Origin: an uncultured Collinsella sp.
GTDB taxonomy: Bacteria > Actinomycetota > Coriobacteriia > Coriobacteriales > Coriobacteriaceae
DNA length: 35,543 nt
NCBI GenBank assembly: GCA_959605475.1
Contig: CAUHFS010000025.1
Location: 1 to 35,543 of the forward strand
Reading direction: 5' to 3'
Below, piece by piece: positions 31,113 through 35,543 of the stretch (the stretch's first letter is position 1; every line of letters starts with the position of its first letter). The notes below the pieces were generated by a model. It was not told the DNA's origin and did not search any database. It saw only the letters and a list, made by a program, of their open reading frames with translations. The position numbers and the translations under genes were made by a program.

Positions 31113-31224
31113 GCGGGTCTGGCCGTTTAGTTCGCTGCTCGGGCAGTCCTGGCTCGCTCGGAAAGCACATTAAGTGCTTTCCGGCTCGTGCGGAACTCGC
31201 GACGAACTAAACGGCCAGACCCGC
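31113..31224. repeat. 112-bp nested palindrome before thrB
   Basis: Perfect 22-base arms 31113-31134 and 31203-31224 (core GGGTCTGGCCGTTTAG) enclose a second stem, CGGAAAGCAC (31159-31168) with GTGCTTTCCG (31174-31183). It lies between thrC and thrB, one base away from the thrB ribosome site, so as RNA it may influence thrB translation or end thrC transcripts. Confidence 0.72.
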
Positions 31225-31252
31225 TCGCATGCTCGTCATCATCCCGAAAGCT

Positions 31253-31287
31253 TAATAAAAAGAAGGTGCGCCGGCTTTCGCCGGCGC
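31253..31287 (-). terminator. Terminator after thrC
   Basis: GCGCCGGC (31268-31275) pairs with GCCGGCGC (31280-31287) around a four-base loop. On the minus strand it is followed by ACCTTCTTTTTATT. It is 12 bp past the thrC stop. Confidence 0.75.
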
Positions 31288-31299
31288 TTAATAAGGGGT

Positions 31300-32817
31300 T
31301 TAGTTGGTGCTCATTCGTTTTGCTGCAGACTCGACGTAGCTTGCCATCTCATCGACGTCGCAGACGTCTTCGAAGCGGACGGGTTTGGATTCGAGTTCGG
31401 CGAGCTGGGTCGGGGCGACCGTGTTGGTTGCCTGCTCGAGCACGCGCATGGCCTCAAAGTCGTCCTCGGGAACGTTGAGCCCCAGGGCGTCGCAGCAGGC
31501 GCGCGGGAACTTGTAGGGGCTGGCGGTCGAAAGCAGCACGCGGGCCTTGGCGCCCTCGGCGGGGGCGACCTGCTCAAAGACGTGATAGCCGCAAGCGGTG
31601 TGCGGGTCGATCACGTAGCCGTTCGCATCCCAGCAGCTCTTGATGGCAGTGCGGACCTCGTCCTCGCTGGCCCAGCCGCAGCCAAACACGCTCTGGATCT
31701 TGGCCAGCAGCTCGGCGGGCACCTCGTAACGACCGGTCTGAGCGAGCTGCTCCATAAGGCCGGCAACGAGCTCGCAGTCGCCATCGGACAGGAAGTAGAG
31801 CATGCGCTCCAGGTTGGAGCTGATGAGGATGTCCATCGACGGCGAGATGGTCGTGAAGAACGGGCGGTTACGGTCGTAAACGCCGGTGGTCAGGAAGTCG
31901 GCCAGCACGTTGTTCTTGTCGCTCGCCACGACGAGCTTGGCGACGGGCAGACCCATGCGCTTGGCGTAGTAGCCGGCCAAGATATCGCCAAAGTTGCCGG
32001 TGGGCACGCAGAACTCTACGGCGTCGCCAGCCTCGATAGCGCCGGCGCGCAGCAGCTGCGCATAGGCGGCAAAGTAGTAGACGACCTGCGGCACCAGGCG
32101 GCCGACATTGATGGAGTTGGCACTCGAAAGCACGGTGCCAGCGGCCTCCAGGCGCTCGGCAAGCTCCTTATCGGCAAAGATGCGCTTGACGGCGCTCTGG
32201 GCGTCGTCAAAGTTGCCGCGGATGCCGCAGACAGCGACGTTGTCGCCCTCCTGAGTGGACATCTGCAGGTTCTGGACGCGGCTGACCTTGCCCTCGGGAT
32301 AAAAGACAGTGATGCCCGTGCCCGGAGCGTCGGCAAAGCCGGCGAGTGCTGCCTTGCCGGTGTCGCCCGACGTGGCGGTGACGATCATGATGCGCTCGGC
32401 GCCGCCGTCCTTGGCAGAGGTGCGGGCCATCAGGCGGGGGAGCATCTGCAGGGCGACGTCCTTAAAGGCGCTCGTGGGGCCTCCAAAGAGCTCCATCACA
32501 TAGGTTTGCGGGGCGTCGGCGCCCGGTGCGGCGTCGAGTTTGACGAGCGGCGTGACCTCTTCGCTCGCGAACGTGCCGCGGTATGCCTCATTCACACAGG
32601 CCGAAATTTCTTCGGTCGTGTAATCATTCAGTAACATTCCCAACACATCTTGAGCGATTTCAAAGTACGATTTATCTGCAAGCGAGCTGATATCGACCTG
32701 CTGGGTGCCGAGCTCGTCCGAGACAAACAAACCCCCGTCGGGAGCGATGCCGGTACGGATTGCCACCTTACTTGAGCACGATAAAGTGCGTCCTCGTGTA
32801 CTATGATAAGTTCCCAT
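31300..32817 (-). CDS. thrC: Threonine synthase
   Basis: This 505-aa PLP enzyme converts O-phosphohomoserine to threonine. The start MGTYHSTRG and the PDGGLFV segment are typical of the family, and the PLP-binding Lys119 is in GGPTSAFKD. VTATSGDTGKAAL binds the cofactor phosphate region, and FCVPTGNFGDILAGYYAKRMGLP follows. ATG 32817 has GAGGAG upstream; the frame opens 15 codons earlier without support. It is divergent from lysC over about 100 bp, where both promoters must lie. No T-box or leader peptide was recognised there. With lysC, asd and thrB, most of the aspartate-to-threonine path is present; homoserine dehydrogenase is missing from the window. Confidence 0.93.
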   Translation of the reverse strand: MGTYHSTRGRTLSCSSKVAIRTGIAPDGGLFVSDELGTQQVDISSLADKSYFEIAQDVLGMLLNDYTTEEISACVNEAYRGTFASEEVTPLVKLDAAPGADAPQTYVMELFGGPTSAFKDVALQMLPRLMARTSAKDGGAERIMIVTATSGDTGKAALAGFADAPGTGITVFYPEGKVSRVQNLQMSTQEGDNVAVCGIRGNFDDAQSAVKRIFADKELAERLEAAGTVLSSANSINVGRLVPQVVYYFAAYAQLLRAGAIEAGDAVEFCVPTGNFGDILAGYYAKRMGLPVAKLVVASDKNNVLADFLTTGVYDRNRPFFTTISPSMDILISSNLERMLYFLSDGDCELVAGLMEQLAQTGRYEVPAELLAKIQSVFGCGWASEDEVRTAIKSCWDANGYVIDPHTACGYHVFEQVAPAEGAKARVLLSTASPYKFPRACCDALGLNVPEDDFEAMRVLEQATNTVAPTQLAELESKPVRFEDVCDVDEMASYVESAAKRMSTN

Positions 32818-32921
32818 ATAACACTGCTCCTCGGATGCCTTGGTCCCAATCGGTGAAACCATGGTATCAGAGCGCGCAAAATAGGTTCGCAGAGGCTTTT
32901 TAGAAAGGTAACCTCCAGCCC

Positions 32922-34310
32922 ATGATTAAGATTGCCAAGTTTGGCGGCTCGTCGGTCGCCGACGCCGAACACTTTAAGAAGATCAAGGCCATCGTCGATG
33001 CCGATCCGGCCCGCCGTTTTGTGGTGGTTTCTGCCTGCGGTCGCCGTTTTAAGGGCGACACCAAGGTGACCGATCTGCTCTACTTGGTCAACGCGCACGT
33101 CAAGTACCACGTGTCGTGCGAGGAGCTGCTCGAGGACATCGGCCAGCGCTATTTTGATATCGCTGACGAGCTGGGGCTCACCTATCCCATTCGCGAAGAG
33201 TTTGCGGCCTTTGCCGAGCGTGCTCGCTCCGGTGGCTACTCTACTGAGGAGCTCGTAAGCCGCGGCGAGTACTTTACCGCTCGCCTGATGGCCGAGTACC
33301 TGGGCCTGCCGTTCCTGGATGCCGCGACGGTCGTGGCGTTCCATCATGACGGTACGCTCAGCATGAACCGCACCGCCGAGCTGGTGCAGGAGTACGGCCA
33401 GCAGGGCGGCTTTGTTATGCCCGGTTTCTACGGCGCGACGCGTGAGGGGCAGATCAAGCTGCTCGACCGTGGCGGCGGCGATATTTCCGGCTCGATTCTG
33501 GCCAAGTGCCTTGGTGCCGACCTGTACGAGAACTGGACCGACGTTTCGGGCTTCTATTCTGCCGATCCTCGCATTGTGCCCGAGGCTCAGCCCATCGCCC
33601 GCGTTACCTACGAGGAGCTGCGCGAGCTTTCGTACATGGGCGCGAGCGTCCTGCACGAGGAGGCCGTGTTCCCCGTGCGCGAGGCAGGCATTCCGCTGGT
33701 CATCAAGAACACCAATGCGCCGCAGGACCCCGGCACCATCATTAGCGAGACGGCCGACGAGGGCGAGGCAGAGCCCATCATTACCGGCGTGACCGGCAAG
33801 CGCGGCTTTGTCGCCATCAACGTTGCCCGCGACCGCACCAAGCCCCGCGTCGGCTTTATGCGCCGTGCGCTTTCGGTCTTCGAGCGCTATGACGTCTCCG
33901 TCGAGCACATGCCCACCGGTGTCGACCGCTTTGGCGCCGTGGTGCAGGAGCAGGACGTTCACGATTCGCTGTACTCGCTTGTGGGCGACATTCAGCAGGA
34001 GGTCGAGCCGCTCGAGATCGAGGTTGTCGAGGGTTTGGCGCTTATCGCTACCGTTGGCCGCAACCTGCGCGGTCGTGCTGGCATCTCTGGCCATCTGTTT
34101 GGCATGCTTGGCCAGGCGGGCGTGAGCGTGCGTATGATTTCGCAGAGCTGCGACGAGATCAACATCATTATCGGCGTCGAGGAGAAGGACTTTGACCTGG
34201 CGATCCAGACCATTTACCGTGCCTTCTCCGACGAAAACGGCATTGTGAAGGTCTCCGACCTGGAGGCTCCCGCGCCGGTCGATCCCGCCCTGGCAGCCCT
34301 CCACAAGTAG
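32922..34310 (+). CDS. lysC: Aspartate kinase
   Basis: This 462-aa enzyme phosphorylates aspartate, the first committed step to lysine, threonine and methionine. The kinase part starts IAKFGGSSVAD (4-14), includes SRGEYFTARLMAEYL and GRGGGD-like DRGGGDISGSILAKCL, then VIKNTNAPQDPGT. Two ACT domains follow (about 300-445, with SVEHMPTGVDRF and later GVSVRMISQSCDEINI), the usual site of feedback control by lysine or threonine. It is monofunctional, with no homoserine dehydrogenase domain. ATG 32922 is preceded by AAAGGTAACC. It is transcribed divergently from thrC and followed by asd after 173 bp that includes a hairpin. Confidence 0.94.
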   Translation: MIKIAKFGGSSVADAEHFKKIKAIVDADPARRFVVVSACGRRFKGDTKVTDLLYLVNAHVKYHVSCEELLEDIGQRYFDIADELGLTYPIREEFAAFAERARSGGYSTEELVSRGEYFTARLMAEYLGLPFLDAATVVAFHHDGTLSMNRTAELVQEYGQQGGFVMPGFYGATREGQIKLLDRGGGDISGSILAKCLGADLYENWTDVSGFYSADPRIVPEAQPIARVTYEELRELSYMGASVLHEEAVFPVREAGIPLVIKNTNAPQDPGTIISETADEGEAEPIITGVTGKRGFVAINVARDRTKPRVGFMRRALSVFERYDVSVEHMPTGVDRFGAVVQEQDVHDSLYSLVGDIQQEVEPLEIEVVEGLALIATVGRNLRGRAGISGHLFGMLGQAGVSVRMISQSCDEINIIIGVEEKDFDLAIQTIYRAFSDENGIVKVSDLEAPAPVDPALAALHK

Positions 34311-34321
34311 TTACCATCCCG

Positions 34322-34351
34322 GTAGATTTTTAGGATGTCCCAAAAATCTAC
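34322..34351 (+). terminator. Hairpin after lysC
   Basis: GTAGATTTTT (34322-34331) pairs perfectly with AAAAATCTAC (34342-34351), and CCCG/CGGG flank it. There is no clean T-run after it. It is either a terminator or an intercistronic hairpin before asd. Confidence 0.5.
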
Positions 34352-34483
34352 TGTCGGGCGTTTCGTTTCGGTTTCGTTTCGACGGGGCGGGTTTTGTATC
34401 CGCCCCGTTCTTGTATAAACTGGGCAAGAATATCCGGCCTGCTTGGCGTGCGGGCGATAGCCACAACCTTTAAAGGGGGAAGC

Positions 34484-35509
34484 ATGAAACAGTACACGGT
34501 TGCTATTTTGGGCGCGACGGGAGCCGTGGGCACCCAGATGCTCGAGTGCCTCAACGAGCAGGAGTTTCCGGTCGGTAAGCTCAAGCTGCTGGCGAGCGCG
34601 CGCTCTGCGGGCAAGACCGTTGAGTTCCGCGGCGAGCAGGTTGTGATCGAAGAGGCTTGCCCCGAGGCCTTTGAGGGCTGCGACATCGTACTCGGCGCTG
34701 CCGGCGACGATATCGCCAAGGAGCTGCTGCCCGAGGCCGTCAAGCGCGGCGCCGTCGTGGTCGACAACAGCCACGCCTTCCGCATGGATCCCGAGGTGCC
34801 GCTGGTCGTACCCGAGATCAATGCCGACGATATCAAGTGGCATCACGGCCTTATCGCCAATCCCAACTGCGCGACCATCATCGGCCTGGTTCCCACGTGG
34901 CCGCTGCACCAGCTTGCTGGCGTGAAGCGTATGATCGTGTCCACGTATCAGGCAGCTTCGGGCGCTGGCGCTCCCGGTATGGCCGAGCTCGAGGCTCAGC
35001 TTGCCGCCCTGGGCCGTGGCGAGGAGATTCCCGAGCCGCGCGCGTTTGCCGCCCAGCTGGCGAGCAACCTGATTCCGCAGATCGGCGGTGTCAAGGAGGA
35101 AGGCTTTACCTCCGAGGAGATGAAGCTGCAAAACGAGGGCCGCAAGATCATGCATCTGCCCGAGCTGCGCGTGAACTGCACCTGCGTGCGCGTGCCCGTG
35201 CTGCGTTCGCACTCCGAGAGTATTACGCTCGAGTTTGAGCGCGACATTACGGTCGAGGAGGCTCGTGCCGCGCTGGCTGCCGCTCCGGGCGTCAAGCTGG
35301 TTGACGACATGAGCGCCGAGGATGCACACGACCGCTTCCCCATGCCGATGGATACGTCCGACCAGGACCTGATTTGGGTCGGCCGCGTGCGTCGCGACAT
35401 CTCGAACCCCGAGGCCGCACGTGGCATCACCTTCTGGTGCTGCGGCGACCAAATCCGTAAGGGCGCGGCAACCAACGCCGTCCAGATCGCTAAGCTGCTC
35501 TGCGAGTAG
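34484..35509 (+). CDS. asd: Aspartate-semialdehyde dehydrogenase
   Basis: This 341-aa NADPH enzyme reduces aspartyl phosphate to the semialdehyde, directly after aspartate kinase. The cofactor loop is GATGAVG (10-16) and the catalytic Cys129 is in ANPNCATI. The QAASGAGAPGMAEL segment and the RVPVLRSHSES block, with an active-site His, follow. The open frame reaches 34394, but ATG 34484 with AAAGGGGGA upstream gives the normal N-terminus MKQYTVAILGATG. It follows lysC and is complete, ending 34 bp before the window edge. Confidence 0.95.
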   Translation: MKQYTVAILGATGAVGTQMLECLNEQEFPVGKLKLLASARSAGKTVEFRGEQVVIEEACPEAFEGCDIVLGAAGDDIAKELLPEAVKRGAVVVDNSHAFRMDPEVPLVVPEINADDIKWHHGLIANPNCATIIGLVPTWPLHQLAGVKRMIVSTYQAASGAGAPGMAELEAQLAALGRGEEIPEPRAFAAQLASNLIPQIGGVKEEGFTSEEMKLQNEGRKIMHLPELRVNCTCVRVPVLRSHSESITLEFERDITVEEARAALAAAPGVKLVDDMSAEDAHDRFPMPMDTSDQDLIWVGRVRRDISNPEAARGITFWCCGDQIRKGAATNAVQIAKLLCE

Positions 35510-35512
35510 TGT

Positions 35513-35543
35513 GGCCTGTCCGGCGGGGGCCGGGGGTTTTTTT
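35513..35543 (+). terminator. Terminator after asd, cut by window edge
   Basis: A short GC-rich hairpin (CCGG at 35520-35523 with CCGG at 35530-35533, GGCC alternatives) is followed by a G-run and at least seven T residues reaching the window end. The full extent cannot be seen. Confidence 0.6.

Overview
This window is GC-rich bacterial chromosome with dense genes, and it looks like a gut member of the Coriobacteriia, most likely Collinsella or a close relative. That placement rests on gene content and protein style (membrane-anchored LuxR regulators, an agmatine deiminase cluster, fermentative pyruvate formate-lyase). It is inference, because there is no rRNA or other taxonomic marker here. 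No tRNA, rRNA, CRISPR array, prophage or transposase gene is visible.

Layout. (1) 1-11900, amine and amidohydrolase region. A membrane LuxR-type regulator runs off the left edge. Divergent from it are putrescine carbamoyltransferase, an agmatine/putrescine antiporter, agmatine deiminase and a second, paralogous antiporter behind a terminator-like attenuator. These genes import agmatine, deiminate it to N-carbamoylputrescine, split that into putrescine and carbamoyl phosphate, and export putrescine. The carbamate kinase that would harvest ATP is not in the window. A second membrane LuxR regulator follows, with a small divergent protein, then a YtcJ-type amidohydrolase and a MATE exporter. (2) 11900-16335, a patchy intergenic-rich stretch: an AAA/DUF4143 ATPase behind four 23-bp tandem repeats, a GNAT acetyltransferase, DAHP synthase, large palindromes, a 41-bp repeat in two inverted copies, and a 238-bp element with 35-bp terminal inverted repeats. 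(3) 16336-21050, a MarR regulator and a heterodimeric ABC exporter in overlapping genes. (4) 21100-23200, a short-chain dehydrogenase and a 2-keto-3-deoxygluconate permease behind a LacI-type operator. (5) 23300-28300, pyruvate formate-lyase whose C-terminal glycyl-radical domain is a separate gene, then a DegV protein and the PFL-activating enzyme. (6) 28300-35543, a serine-hydrolase remnant, MTA/SAH nucleosidase, EngB GTPase, and the threonine/lysine genes thrB, thrC, lysC and asd.

Main points of interest: a naturally split pyruvate formate-lyase; a pair of promoter motifs shared by the agmatine, amidohydrolase and pfl promoters; a set of long nested palindromes of the same architecture but unrelated sequence; a terminator-type attenuator in front of the second antiporter; and the IR-bounded 238-bp element. 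Protein families were recognised by reading the sequence; no database search was run.
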